From Atherinomorus stipes (Eukaryota; Chordata; Actinopteri; Atheriniformes; Atherinidae), in contig JALJCO010001058.1 of NCBI GenBank assembly GCA_023101725.1, positions 124,001 through 188,000 on the forward strand: a stretch of DNA of 64,000 nucleotides. Reading direction: 5' to 3'. Numbering within the stretch: position 1 is the stretch's first letter; each line of letters begins with the position of its first letter. The notes beneath the pieces were generated by a model. It was not told the origin of the DNA, did not search any database, and was given only the letters and a program-made list of their open reading frames with translations. A program made the translations under genes and the position numbers. Shown one piece after another: positions 12,606 through 25,759 of this stretch.

Positions 12606-15600
12606 CACACTGGCTGAGCAGTAAAATCATAAACACAAAGCCACTGTGACGCACAACGGTGCACCAAGCAAACACACCTGACTCGCACAGAACATTTGCA
12701 CCTGTCCTCCAAAGGCTAAAAAAAAAAAAAAAAATTAAACAACCCTTTTCCAAAGCGTGGTGCACTCTCCTGTGCACTTCCTCACAGGCTCCCAGCAGCG
12801 TGCCAGCACAGCGTCGCACAAAGGAACACAATAAAACAGACCACCAAAGTCACGGATGCAAGTCTGAAAGAAGAAAGATGAAAGCTGCAGTGGTCGCCAC
12901 GGGGAACCAAACATACACTGCTGAGGCAAGCAGAGGAGTAATGTCAATATCTAGCAGGGAGAAGGCCGGGGCAGTAGCGTCAGATGGCTTTGAAAGCACA
13001 GGGAGGTGTGGACGGCTACCGTCTCTTGTCCGAGGCTCTTTTTGGAATGTGTGCCTTTTATGTTGTCAGGAAGCACACCGTAGTGAGACACAACAAGTGG
13101 AGTGACGGGGCCATTAGGGAAGGCTTTGTTGATGGTGAGTGAAGCTCAAAGAAACGGGACACTTTGCCCTCTCTGATCCCCACTAGTCTTTGTTTATGAG
13201 CTAATTAAGCATTGTTTAGCTGCTGCAGGAGCCTTAAGCCCTCCATCCCCACAGCACCACGATGACTTTCAATGATTACTGTAGTGCTTTTACAGCACCC
13301 TCTATAACTTAACAATTCAAGCAGGAATCTCACTCTGGACTGCAATCTAGCATGGGAACTAACCTGAAAATGCTTAAAGTCACTGCATATACATCAGGTA
13401 CAGTCAGGTCAAACTAAGTTCAGATTTGGTCTCCAGTGACCGCTTCTGTGGGAGTTCAAGTGTGCCCTGCTTTCACCCCTCCATCGGACTCTGTAGTCAC
13501 AACAGCTTCTTTCTCACAAAGAGATGAAGACATAAACGCCCAGCGTGGGACGAGGGCAGGCCGAGGGGTCAGCGGATGGACAGAAAGGGGAGGAAGGGGC
13601 AACGTCTCGCTACATGGATGTGGTAATGACCGTGTGACAGCGGTGAACGCACAGGCAGAAGCACTGAATGCTAATGTCCAAGAATTACCTGTTTATGGAT
13701 AGAGGCAGAAAGGTCAAAAGAGGCAGAAGAAAAAAGAATAAAGAGAAAAATAAAGGTTTCTGCATGGAAACTATTAAACGAATAATTTAAGCCGATTCAA
13801 TATATGACAAGAGGATGATTTATGCTGTGTTTCACATGGATTTCAATTTCGTCTTGGAAAAAAGTTTAAAGAGCACCATGCAAAAGTTTGGATTTAAGCA
13901 CTCAAACTATAATCAAAGTCCTCATTTGACTTATAAACACTCTTAGTTGGGTCATCATGAGAAAACCTTATCTTCTTCGCCACAAAATTCAATCAGAATT
14001 GCTAAGAAACATCTAAACAAGTCATATGCATTTTGAAAACATCCTCTGGATTGATGGAGTCAAAAAAAAAAAACTTTTGTGTATCAGGAGTAGCACTGCT
14101 TTGTTTGGAGAAAAAAGTTCACAAATTTTATATAAAGAACACCCCTCTAAAATATTAAGTACATGGGGGAATGGTTTGGAGTCGTCCCTTTGGCTGATGC
14201 TACATGGAACTTTATACAAGAAGAGTAAATCAGTGAACACCAGAAAATTCTGAAAGCATTCATCACGTCGCCTGTAAACAAGAAGATTAAACAATGGCTT
14301 CAACTGCAGGGTGATAGTTGCAAGCAAAATTCACACATCAAGATGCTAAATGTTTAGCCATGATCCCCACATTTCTTTGATGTGAATTCACTCAAAAATC
14401 TGGGGTCAGACCACAACAGAGCAAAATGCACTGAGGTACAGTAGCTCAGTTTATTCCATAAAAACTAAAAACCTTATAGAACTAGACGTTTTTGCACAAA
14501 GATCAGCCAAAAACCACCAAAAAAGAATTAAAAGCTGCTACAAAGTGTTCAGCTTAGGCATTAGGCAATTGATAATACTGGTAATGATAATGTCATAACA
14601 AAACCTTTGTTATTCTAAAACTATGAAATCTTGATTACAATATCAAAGAAATACTGTACTTTGTTATTAACAATGTGCTTTTTGAGTATAATGCCATCTT
14701 GTAAGAGAAGTTTTCACCCAAACTTCTGCTGCTATGAGACCACAAAGAAGGGGGAGGTGAGCTGGACAGAGTAAAGAATCTGAGGACTGAACACAGCATC
14801 CAGTCCTGCTCTGAACAGTAAAAACTTAGCAGGAATTCACCAAGGCCACAAGCACAGGTGTGCTCCCCAAGAGCTTCCCTTCTTTTCGCTGGGTATCTGT
14901 AGAGGGACAGCATTTCCGTCTTGCATAGACATGTTCAAAGGCATTCCAGCAATGTTTTGTTTGATGCATAAATTTAGAGCAGTAAACAACTGCTACGATC
15001 CATTGTGTTGATTTAAATGCATATGAGAGAAGCATCAGGGAGAAGAGATACCAAACAGCCTGTGGCAAATTGAAGATAAGTGCCTAAAACGGCCAACATT
15101 AATAATGACTATTTCAAACAAAAGCATCAGCATGTAGGAACAAAACACTGATTGAAAGCACCTCCAATCAAAAGTGTGTTGTGGAGCCGTCTAACTACAT
15201 CCAATTAAGTCAAAAAGTAGTAAATGGGGGATGTTGACAGAAAGTGAAGCAAAAAGACAAGTTTTTTGGATAAAGCCTGCACACATGTGCACACTTATTT
15301 CAAACCCTGTTTTGCAGGTTTGTTCTCACGTTCAGCATGGGAGCTGTGCGCTTAGCTGGGGGTCTGCACAAGCAGGATGGCTCGTCTTTTACAAGCAATG
15401 CCGAACTGAGTAACAAACACAGAGGATGAAGAGGCAGTTTGGGACTCGTAAACAGAGAGGTTTAAGTTTAAGTGCCCGACACACACACGAAGGAGATAAA
15501 CCAGCCCAGAGCTCTTCAGCAAAGAGTGACATAATAAAATGGAGCAGCAGTAACAAGAGGAGAAGCGTAAAGGACAGATCTATTAATGGGCCCATCAGAA

Positions 15601-18600
15601 AAAGACAGGGGATAGTTTACTTCACAAGTATCAGCTGTTTGAAGGCAGTAGACTTCTGTTGCTTGAATACAGATCCAATCATCCAAATTTGGCTCATTCA
15701 GTGAATAGCAGAGAGCCTCGAGTGGGGATCTGGGCAAAAATGCGAAAGCCATGTTCATCTTTTACAAGAGTGTGGCTTTAGAGGGTGACAAAGCTGAGCA
15801 ATGAACAATAATGTAACACCTTCCTGATAAAAATGTTTGTTTTTTTATTTTAAGTTTCATTCTTAACACTTAGAAGGGCTCTGCAAACTCCGCACTGCCC
15901 TTCTAGTTAGCTACTAGCAAATGCAAATTTCACAACTTTAAACAAGTGACTCTGACACTAATCTTTAAAGGGTTCTTCCTGACTTGTCATGAACCTTTCC
16001 ACCAGGTTTTATGAGACTTGACTTGGTAATTTTGTATATTTAAATCTCAAACCATGAGTGGAAGCTATACTGTGGATTCTTACATTGTGTCACTTCTGCA
16101 TCAGACTTGGAACTAGACCGCTCATGTTGCTGCACGATTATGAAAATAAGATAATATATGGTAGAAAAAAGTAGTGACAATGAAATGCACAATAAAGCTT
16201 AAACTGCTGAGATGTTTGTCATTTGTCTTGATACAGCTGGCAAAATAATGCCCTTCTCATGGACTCCTTCCATGTACCGTAGCTTGGACCACGAGTCAGC
16301 AGTTCCAATACAAGCAATCTGGATATCAACTACTGTTAGTAAGACACTGATTTTAAAGCAATACTACAAAGGGTTTCAACCTTACTTAACCCTCTGACCT
16401 GTTTTGAGAGCACACTGACATTTATTATGAACATTACTGGAGCTGAAGCTGAGAAACTGCACTTCACAACTTTGGTTCCAGCCTGGAGCATCACATTACG
16501 GCTGCGTTTCGCTTTACGGCATATCACACACCAGCAGTTGGACATCAACTCACTGGCTATTTTGGACCATGGTGGATTCAGACAATGCGAGAACTCACAT
16601 GGATGCGCATCGCGGAAGTAAGATGTAGTACTATTTAGGCTTTAAAAATATACTAAATGATGTTGTTTCGAGTAAATTCTGGACGCCACACTCAGGACAC
16701 TTGGATTACATTGGATGAGTATGGAGGAATATTGCCAAGTATTTGTGGACTTTTATGGACCTTTTTGTTTCAAGCACCGGTGACCCCCATTATATGAAAG
16801 TCAGCGGATAACAAACACCCCCCCCCCCCCCCCTACCCCCGGATCTCTGGCTGCTTTTGAGATATTAAAAAAGTGCTCCAGAGTCTTGCTCAGCATGAGG
16901 GTGAGTAGAAAATGAAGGCACATTATCCTGTGGGTGTTGTATCCCTTTAAAGCTTGGGCAACTAGTTTTATAAAGAGATGCTGGAGAGGTTCAGCCTAAA
17001 GTTTTTTTTCTTTTGCCCTTTTGTTTATTTTCTCTTTGCTGTAATACAATACAAATAGTTTGCATCCTCTAAGTTATTGGCATGTTGCATTAATAAAATA
17101 TAAACCCCACCACATATTTATTTTCGTTACTGGTAGTATACTGTACTGCTTACTGTATTACACCCCCTGCAAACTATTTATGATCATGCTGTTGGAAGCA
17201 GTGCAAAAGTATAAATAACACATTTTATCCTTTTTTTTCCTTTAACAGATACTCTGCTCTATAAGTATAGAAGTGTGCCAGTCTGCTTAAAAAGTCCCAG
17301 ATGCCAATCACAGAGAAATAACACACCCACTGTAGCTTTATTGACTTTTCTGGTTAAAAAAAAAAAAAAAAAAAAAAAAAGAAATCCATTATGAAAATCC
17401 ATATAGCTGCAGTTGACCTTTTCTCTGTTTCGCCTGTTGAGAAATTCTGTGCCACAGTGTTTTTTTTTTTTTCAGTTGAAATAAAAGCAACTTTGCTGCC
17501 ATTTCACAGAAAGCAGGGCTGTGCCATTTCCTTTGAAATGTCAGCAGACAAATTGTTTTGTCAAGTCATTTAATAATGAAAGAAAAATGCCCGACACACT
17601 TTTCTCGCTTATACAGGAAGGATGTATGCTTTGCTGCAAATCTGATGGGATTTTTTCTGTTTCTTTAAATATATAATTATATATATTTGGTATCATTTTG
17701 ATGCTTATATTAGGAATTTGGAGCCTAATATAAATATTAAACTTAGAGCTAAACACAGCAATGCTGCATGAAGCCCCAGACTGATCAGATTGTCTAAAGC
17801 TAGGCGCAGCCATGAATAAAGGTAGTGGGTCAGTCACCTTTTCCATTAACCAGACCACCACCAGAACTGTGTACTAGAATGAGGATAAAACCCTGACTGT
17901 AATAATACAATCATAAATTGGTAGCAGTTAAGATCAAAAAGAAAAATGACTCCTGCAGAAAAGTGGAAAGGATGGAAGGACTCTGAATGTGCTTCATCTT
18001 TCTTTTCTTTTGGTACTTACCCGCACATTCACACATCATCAATACACACACTCATCCTCGCTCAAGGAGCTGGACGCTCAAGCATGAAATGAACATGAGC
18101 AGTGTGAACTTTGACTGGCATTTTCACACTGCGACAGGATTTATGGAGCACTATATACGCATCTGAATGAGCCCACGATGATAAAGAATAGCCCAAAGCT
18201 TGGCTGGGCAGTCCAGAGAGATGGGTTAACACAACCCGTTTACCATTCCCAACTCAATCCATCTACTATTACACAAACACAAATAGAATCACAGAGAGAC
18301 ACATGCATTATGTCACCCAGATACAAATGGAGAAATATGACATGAAAGCACTCTGGTGCACTTACACAGCAGCTGCAAACCAGAACCAGTTTACAACTGT
18401 TGGTCAGGGAGGGGCTCCCCTGAAAATGACAAGAAAGAAATGTTAAACTGCATCCAGCTGTCTCAAATAGAAACATGACTGCGGAGGTTTAAAAAGTTCC
18501 CGATGACCAAGTTAAATGACTGATTTGCAATTAATCACATGGTCACATGAAAACTGGTAATACAGCATCATTAACATCCTTCTTGGGTATATTTTTAATC

Positions 18601-21600
18601 CAAGGCCAACTTACTGAACCAGCAGGTGAGAGGTAGATGCCCTAATTGTATCTGCCAGAGGGGTAAAGCAAACAAGCCAAATTCAAGTCCAACTCAAGCA
18701 ACACACTCCACTGATCCACTGTTTGCTATGAGGAAGGGAGCCACGCCCGGAGTTTGCTGTCTGCATATCCATCTTGGCAAGGATACACAGCGCTGGCATT
18801 CTCTTTCAGCACATAGCTATAAGCCAGGCGATTTGTCTGCTACCACAAGGCCTGCTGTCAATTGAGTGCGTTTTATGGAGCCAGCAGGAGATTACCTTCA
18901 ACTCAGTGCTCCTCAATGTCTGTGTACCATGTTGAAAATTTATCTCAGTAACTATGTCCTCCCAGTACTCTGAATCAGGCTCAATAATGGACTAGAGTCT
19001 GCCGGATTGTGCACGTCTCACTTCACCATAACATATGGTGCTGAGCACTAGGAGATCCAAGAGGGCATGAAATAAGCATGCACATATGCAATTACATATA
19101 TGCAAACATGTGGCTTACCCTGAAGTCACAAAGCAAACTGATTAATTCTCAGTGGTTACACTTCTTGTTGCATTTGTGTTCTTTGTTCACTGACATTTCT
19201 GCATTTGTTGCTTGGTTCTCATGCTCTGCAGACCTGCGCTGTGCTGCAACACATCACCCTGCCAGCCTGCACTGCAGATCCATTGTTTCATTTTAGTCTG
19301 GCTCTTTGTAACACATGATCCTTCACCAAATAGCAGCAAACCCATTCAGACAAGTGTTATTATGTATGGTAGTCATTTTTCAAACACACTACAATTGAGA
19401 GACAGTGAAGGAATATAGGTGTTGTCAGAATCTCAAAACTACAAGCTTTCATTGAAAGAGTTATGCAATAAATTATTATTCATATTAATAATATAACAAA
19501 AGAGAAATAGGTCCACATTTCTTTTAAATGCAACAGGCCACTTCACACCTTGAGATTCAGGAAAAGTTGGTAACTTTTTGTTTTCCCTGTTATCCTTTTT
19601 TAAGTTAGCCATGCAGTTGGTCCTCGAAGCACCACACTTTGCTCCACAATTTAACTTTGCTAAGGGTAAGGATAGGCTGACTGTACATTTTTTTACTTTG
19701 CTTAAGGGAGGCGCAGTAACCTTTACAACGACTGAAGGTGGCAGAGTAAATTTCCAGCTCTAAGCGGCTCTAAATAGCTTTGCACACCCTGACAGGTAAC
19801 TGTGGGAACATCTGGGCCACTTTCTGTGCACATTATAGCAGCAAGCAACTGCAGCAGAAAGGACCAGATGGCCAAAAGAGGACACATTCTGGCAAACCAA
19901 TGCATGTGCCTGTCACTGTGTACGTATGCTAGTGGGTATCTGCTGAGAGGCCTCCGTCAGCTCTTGTTTCATCTTGTCCACTGTGGATCTGCTCCTCAGG
20001 GCAGCCTAAAGTGCACTCCATGCTTATATCATGGCAGTTATTCCAGGTGGAGAATTCCTCTCCCTCCTCCAACAGATTCCTCCACTGTCCTCTTGATGAA
20101 AGGTGATGAGCTCCAGCCCTCCTGCAGCTCTCTTCCCATCCAAAGCCATCAGCCCTTGAATCTGCTCACCACGAACCCATTACCTACACTGACTTAGCAA
20201 TTTACCATTGCAATTGCAATAAGTAGTGGACTGACCGGCAACAATTGGGGTTGATTCACTTTTCTGCCAACCAAATTAAAGATGTAAAATGAAAGTGCTG
20301 CAGACGCACTGAGGATTTGGCCTTCATTCCAGAGTTGCCTGGAGGTTCGAAAATGAGGTCTGTGACCGGAGAAAGTGTTGCGAAAATGGGACCGCGGTGA
20401 AAATCTGAGAGGGGGAACTGGGTGAGAAACTCTTTGCACTTCCTTAACAAGGACTGAGTTGTTCCACTGTCCAAATTTAAAAGGTTCTGGTTGGACTGGG
20501 CAGCCCAGTAATAAAGAAGGTGAAATACAAGCTCAACAATTCTTCTTGCTACACTTGAATGGAAGGGTGGACTATTTCAGTTTCATGTAACAATGTTCTC
20601 CAACATAAGGACAGATCGGATCATTTTGATATTTTTTACAGTGGAAGCAGTATAAATGACTAACAGGACAAATCGTACTTTTCTTCTATTGTATTTCTCA
20701 TTGAGAAAAACAAAACTTTTGGGGGTACAATAAAAAAAGGAGGTGGATCCCAACAATAATAATACACATGCCTTCCCTCCCAAGAAAATAAGTAACTAAA
20801 TCTCTGGGGACTTTTGGGTAAAGTAACAGTGAACAAAGGCTGCTGATGCTCACTAGTACAGTAGAGCTCGGTAGCACAATGACTGATGTCTGCGGTCTCT
20901 GCACCACTTGACACCAGATTATTGCTCTACAGTTTAATATAGCCACATGCCATAAAGCAGAAGTCACACTGCATGCAGAGATGAGGCGAGAGCACAGCTC
21001 CACCAAAAGTCTCCTCTCTTTTCCAGCCTCGTTTCTCATCTCCTCCCAGGCTCTCTGCAGTGAAACGCACTACTGAGCACACAGCCACACACACACAGAG
21101 GACAGAGAGCCTCGGGGGCTCAGGTGCTTAGAGGTGAATAGAATAATATGGTCATGCTCTGTTTTAACTCTACGTCAGCTCAAGTTTCACAACCTGAGGG
21201 GTTTTTCACACAGTCTCTTCTTCCACCCATCTGCCAGTCACTCCGTCCTGTGGCTTGCTCTCTTGCAGCGAATCACCTGTTCCATCCCAGGTCGGCCCCT
21301 GAAATTCTCATAGGCTGGGAAAACTGACTAGATAGTCAGAGGTGAAGAGGAAAAAGGGAGAACGGCTCCCCCAGAATGGTACATTAGGACGTAAACAGAC
21401 CTGGCGTACCCCATGTGTCTTATATTTCCTTGTAAGAGACATCAACAAACCTATATTACTGGCTGCTTAGCCATGGCAACTCAAACGCTCTGCCCTACTT
21501 CTCCCATGACAATTACACAAATCTGTAGGTGTGCAAAGAGGCACAGAGTGCATTAGAAAGCAGGCTGAAGGCATACGCTTCATGTATGAGATTCATGTGC

Positions 21601-24600
21601 ATTCACATACATTAACATAGAAATAAAGGGTTATTTTACACAGTTAACTCAGGTTGATTTATCTACTTTCTTTCTGCTTCATGAAACAAAACCCGATTTG
21701 AAACACTTCCATGGATACACCAACAAGTCTGTGCTTTGAGTGGATCAAGGGTCAAACATGGAACAAAGCAGAAACAAATCCAACATGAATCCTAATGAGT
21801 CATTTGTGAGAATTACTGTTCCCATAATTCATGAATTTCAACATGACAAAACTGGCAAAAGCCCTTGTGGTATAAATTAATTTGTGCAGCCACATTGGTA
21901 GTCACACTCATGCACGCCATCCATAATAAGCTTGGACACATTGTGCATAATCTGCAGTGATTGCGTGCTAGCCATGATTAGCTGGAGGATGGCTTGCTCT
22001 CTATCAGCGAGATCGCAGTTGATTCAGGGCTCACTACACCTCTGCAGACGCCGTCGCTGTTTACATCGCGCAAAGGTCACAGGAAAGGTGAGGTCTGGTC
22101 ATAGCTGACCTCAACTTCCAACAGCTCAACCTAATCTAAGCCTCCAACAGTTCGCAGGCCTGCAGGACATTCTCTGTTAATCAGTCAGGGCAGTAATGGA
22201 GTTCACAAGGTCCGGTGCTGCTTGTATATTCATAGGCCTCAGTATTTATGAGTGAGTCAGAGCTGCTGACTTTATCACTGATCTAAAGTCTCTGCAGTGT
22301 ACTCAGTGTTACGGCTTGGAAATTGAAAATAACTCAAACGCTTCCACACTGGAAGTTTAATTCTATCAAGACAAACACACACACACAACTGGCACCCTCT
22401 ATAACACAGCAACATCTCATTTTTATATGTTTTGCACAGATTAAACAAGCAATTTAATGTTTTCATTTCAGGGCTTTCAGCTGTACTAGCACCTTTATTC
22501 ATGTTCCATCAACATAATCTTTTTTTTTTTTTGCTCCTAATCTCTAAATGTAACCTCTCATGGCTCAGTAAGTCAGCCCTTTCAAACTGAATGGATATCA
22601 ATTTTTTTTGTCCAATCTGTGACTGAGGAGCCTGATCTGGTCCAACTTGACTCAGGTCAGGAATTACAGCCCAAAGAGGCTGAGAGATTTGCATTTTTTT
22701 AACAGGAGGTGATGTAATGGCAGACACACACATGTAAACACACACACAGGGTTGCATGTTATCGAGGGTGTGCATCCTGATCATTTGGCTAACAACAGAG
22801 CTGGCATCCCACTTCAGGCCCTCTTAAACTGCCTATTGCTTACAGGTTGCAACAACTCAACACCACTAGCTCTTTATTTTAATATTAACTCTCCTTTCAT
22901 GTCAGACTTTGACGAAACAGTATTTACGAGTTGAGGCTGGATGTAATCCAGCTCTTGTCAAGTTTGCAGCGATTGCTGACAGATCCTCCGATTACAGTAA
23001 AAAGCTAACTGGTCGCTTTGAAGTGGAGACTTCAGCAAGAGTTTTTCTTCAAATCATACCTTACTTAACCGCTGTGTCCAGCCACAGTAAGCGGAGTCTA
23101 CAATTATTGAATCCAGACTGTCTACCATTTACTATTGAAGAGACGAATTATTGCAGGTTTTAATTATGTAAATTAAGTAGGTGAATTCCCTTGATTAAAT
23201 GAAGTCTGGAGGTTATCTTTCCTGTCTCTACCTGTCCTTTAACGAAAGGGCTTTTTCCCTGTTTTATTTCAACATCTGCAGTCTGAACAACATAAAATGT
23301 GTTGCAGTTTATTTGTAGGAAAGTAGCCAAAGGACATGATTACAGCAAAGTTCATTTACAACTGAGCTGCTCGGTATATAATTATATGATAGAATGAGAA
23401 AGAATTGCAAATAATGAGTATAAAATATGCAGTGCAATAGGGGCAAAGTGTGTCAGAACTTTTTTTGATTGATTCTGTACAAAGAAAAAGCCTAAATTTG
23501 AAATAGTTTTGAATGCTGAACTTTTGGTCTGTGAGCAAAAGCGTCCCTGCACTGCTGCTGTTCTCCACGTCCACTTCTGGACTCTTCACCACAGAGCTGC
23601 ACTAGGCTGTACCACAGACAGGAGGGGTGAGGCCTTCACTTCCCCAACTTTCTTGTGGGACACACTGCACGCACGTTTCTTCAGACCCAAACAGGAAAAC
23701 AGAGAAGCTTGTCTGGGAAGCTTCAGAGTGTGTGAAAAGTCAACTTTCCCCCTGGTACGCTTCATGTTTGAAAGCACATTCACCCTACCCAAACACTCTT
23801 CCTTGGATTTACATCTACTTGCTATTACTACTGTATTCAAACAATAAGTCTGCATGCAGGGTGAGGGGGGAGAGGGATGTCTGGGGACTAAGCTGACTTC
23901 CTCTTAACAAAAACGCGACTTCAGGCGGATGAGGAGGGAGGGGGAAGTGTGACCTCGGGTAAACAGTCTCGGCTCTGATTTTTTTTTCCCATGACAAACA
24001 CAGAGTGGTCCAAACTCTAGCTGGTAGTGGGATCCCAGACACGTCAGCAGGTTACCTGAATAACCCTGCTGACCTTATTCCCTCCATGGAGGAAGTAATT
24101 TGGAAGCAACCATCCATAACTGCATCCATCCGACGAGGCCCAACAGGTGAGCAGCCCAGTCTCCGATAGACAATGGGTTTATTATGCTTCGGCTGGAGGA
24201 GCCCATACCATAACCGTGGTACAATAACCATACTCTGCCATCAGGGTTGCTACCCCGGAATTAAGACCCAATTTAGCCGTCAACAAGTCCAAAATAAAGG
24301 GTGAAGGGGAGGTTTTCATGTCTTTCTTCCGTACAGAGCACCTGGTGATGGTAACAAAGAGCTGCTGAGGGATCCCACACTAAACAGGGGAGGTTAGGTC
24401 CCAATGCAGATAATACGAATTAAGGGAAGTTTTAATGTGTTTGCTGTGTGGACCTACCTGATACCTGAATATAGATCTGATATGCTCCGAACCTCCTACA
24501 AAGATCAGACCACACATAGCGGCCCAGGTGCTACAGAAATGCCCCCTTGTCCCTGTCATACACGTTCTTGAATGAACATCAGATGTTATGGATTTAGGGG

Positions 24601-25759
24601 TGAACCTTGAAGTGGTGAAATCCAATCTGACTTTGAGAATCTCCCTCTAAAATCGGGACAACAAAGGGGAAGGGACCCAAGGGCAAGCCCAACCCGCCAC
24701 AACAACAGTGGTCTCGGGGCCTATATTTAACAGCGGTGGGAATTGCAGGAGCAGCCATACAGGAACACTTTCAATGCACAGCGAAGGCCGACTGGGACTT
24801 AACTTCCTCCTCAGTCTCCAACGTGAAAGGCTGGCTCATTTCAGCCCCCTGGACTCCCCACACCCAACAGCAAAATAAAAAGATAAGCATTGTTTAGCCA
24901 AACAATGGACCACTTTCAACGTCTCAAAAGCCTCCAGTTTCACATCCAAGGCCAGCATTTGAAGTCAAGTATAGCAATAAATAACTTTACAAGTGGATGA
25001 TAAGAGCTTTCTTGGTACAGTTAGAAAATAGCAAGAGGATATAATTTCATTGTCCATAAATCAGAGTGAGGAACAGGTGCAGGTGGAACAGAAAACCCAA
25101 GGCATAAGCATCTCTGTCATTTTAGAGCACTTCAGACTGAGTTTTTACAACTGTTTACAATAGCTGTGTCTCTATAACTCACTTGCAGGACAATTTAGTG
25201 GCAGCAATATTTAATCTTTGAGATGTTTACATATAAATAAAAGAAAGAAAAAAGAGGGTGAAAACACGAACCTTCAAGGAATTCTGATCAGCCAAAGCTA
25301 GCGCCTGCCTCTTCAGGTCTGATACTTTCTTCTGGCATTGCTGGCAAAAGCCTCCTTTCTCCTCCGACTCGGATATGGAAACTGACCCGGCGCCCTCAGG
25401 AGGAGGCCGGCTGCTGGATCTCGGTTCCTCCGCAGAGTGAAGTCTTCTCCTGGAGGTTAACGGAGACTCCCCACTCGAACATCCTTCCACCTTCAGCACA
25501 GGATGAAAAAGTTTGTTTAACTAATTAGTTTGCAAGAGAAACAGCAGTTCACACTTCAGTTGCGCGCATAACCTGACTGAATACAAAACACCTGCCCCGG
25601 TGCACGCAACAGAGATGCAGGTCATGGCATAAATAAAATCAATACAATAAAAAAGAAATCCACATGTTTTATACACCCAGACATAAAGACACTTACAGTG
25701 AACACGCGGCCGTGAGGGTCATCTCCATCAGGAGCTGTGTTGCCACCAAATGAGCTCAT
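736..25759 (-). CDS. kif26a: Kinesin family member 26A, N-terminal part (3 coding exons; runs off the left edge)
   Basis: KIF26A is a non-canonical kinesin that binds microtubules without normal ATPase activity and acts in signalling and neuronal development (family knowledge). Coding exons read on the minus strand: exon 1 25759-25697 (21 codons), exon 2 25490-25272 (73 codons), exon 3 1194-736 (153 codons). All junctions are phase 0 with GT-AG sites: donors GTAAGT after exon 1, a weaker GTTCGT after exon 2 and GTATGT after exon 3; the acceptor before exon 3 is pyrimidine-rich and ends TGCAG. The ATG has A at -3 and an in-frame TGA 18 nt upstream. Residues 70-73 (CQQC) with LKRQALAL, residues 117-120 (CQVC) with QLRQEALQTL, and residues 221-237 (VTIQAQQYLEGMWSISR) match the KIF26A/KIF26B N terminus as I remember it. 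The motor domain is outside the window. I choose KIF26A over KIF26B because miR-203 and aspg lie just upstream on the same strand. The a/b teleost paralogue is undecided. Confidence 0.92.
6790..6812. repeat. (TG)n microsatellite
   Basis: About eleven perfect TG units in the kif26a intron. Translating through it gives a spurious poly-Cys-Val frame. Confidence 0.95.
7745..8529. mobile_element. MITE-like DNA transposon with TA target duplication
   Basis: The left end begins TA-AAGGTGCCATGACATCAA, and the right end, read on the other strand, begins TA-AAGGAGTGATGACATAGC. The terminal inverted repeats match at most of the first 18 bases, and the 785-bp element is flanked by TA on both sides. The interior is non-coding, with a CT-rich tract near 7990. 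TA flanks and short imperfect repeats fit a non-autonomous element of the Tc1/mariner kind. The class is inferred and the family name unknown. Confidence 0.7.
9135..9218. repeat. Imperfect inverted repeat, 16-17 nt arms
   Basis: The left arm 9135-9150 reads CACTTTATTTCATGTC. The right arm 9202-9218 reads GACATGAAAATAAAGTG, its reverse complement apart from one extra A. The loop is 51 nt. The function is unknown; it could be the remains of a small transposon. Confidence 0.6.
12578..12604. repeat. Poly-A run (27 nt)
   Basis: An uninterrupted A run in the kif26a intron; a second run of 16 lies at 12720-12735. On the minus strand these give poly-Phe open frames that are not genes. One may be the tail of an old retroposon. 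Confidence 0.9.
16368..16948. mobile_element. Probable MITE-like element
   Basis: The left end AAAGGGTTTCAAC and the reverse complement of the right end, AAAGGGATACAAC, agree at 11 of 13 positions. The 581-bp interior has no coding potential and contains a run of 16 C at 16818-16833. Target-site duplications are not clear, so the boundaries are tentative. Confidence 0.45.
17356..17380. repeat. Poly-A run (25 nt)
   Basis: An uninterrupted A run in the kif26a intron, followed by a 13-nt T run at 17460-17472. These are low-complexity intronic tracts. Confidence 0.9.

Larger units (their letters stand above)
1195..25271 (-). other. kif26a: Very long intron 2 of kif26a (about 24 kb)
   Basis: This interval joins the acceptor at 1195-1196 to the donor at 25270-25271. 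I found no convincing exon of another gene on either strand: the open frames are short, lack splice sites, or run through low-complexity DNA. It holds two MITE-like elements (7745-8529 and 16368-16948), a GT microsatellite, poly-A, poly-C and poly-T runs, and some stretches of composition typical of conserved non-coding elements (for example 13140-13310 and 21940-22265), which cannot be confirmed without alignment. Confidence 0.75.

Noticed and set aside
12148..12831. 227-codon minus-strand open frame
   Set aside because: It is kept open by poly-A runs translated as poly-Phe and has no domain or splice support.
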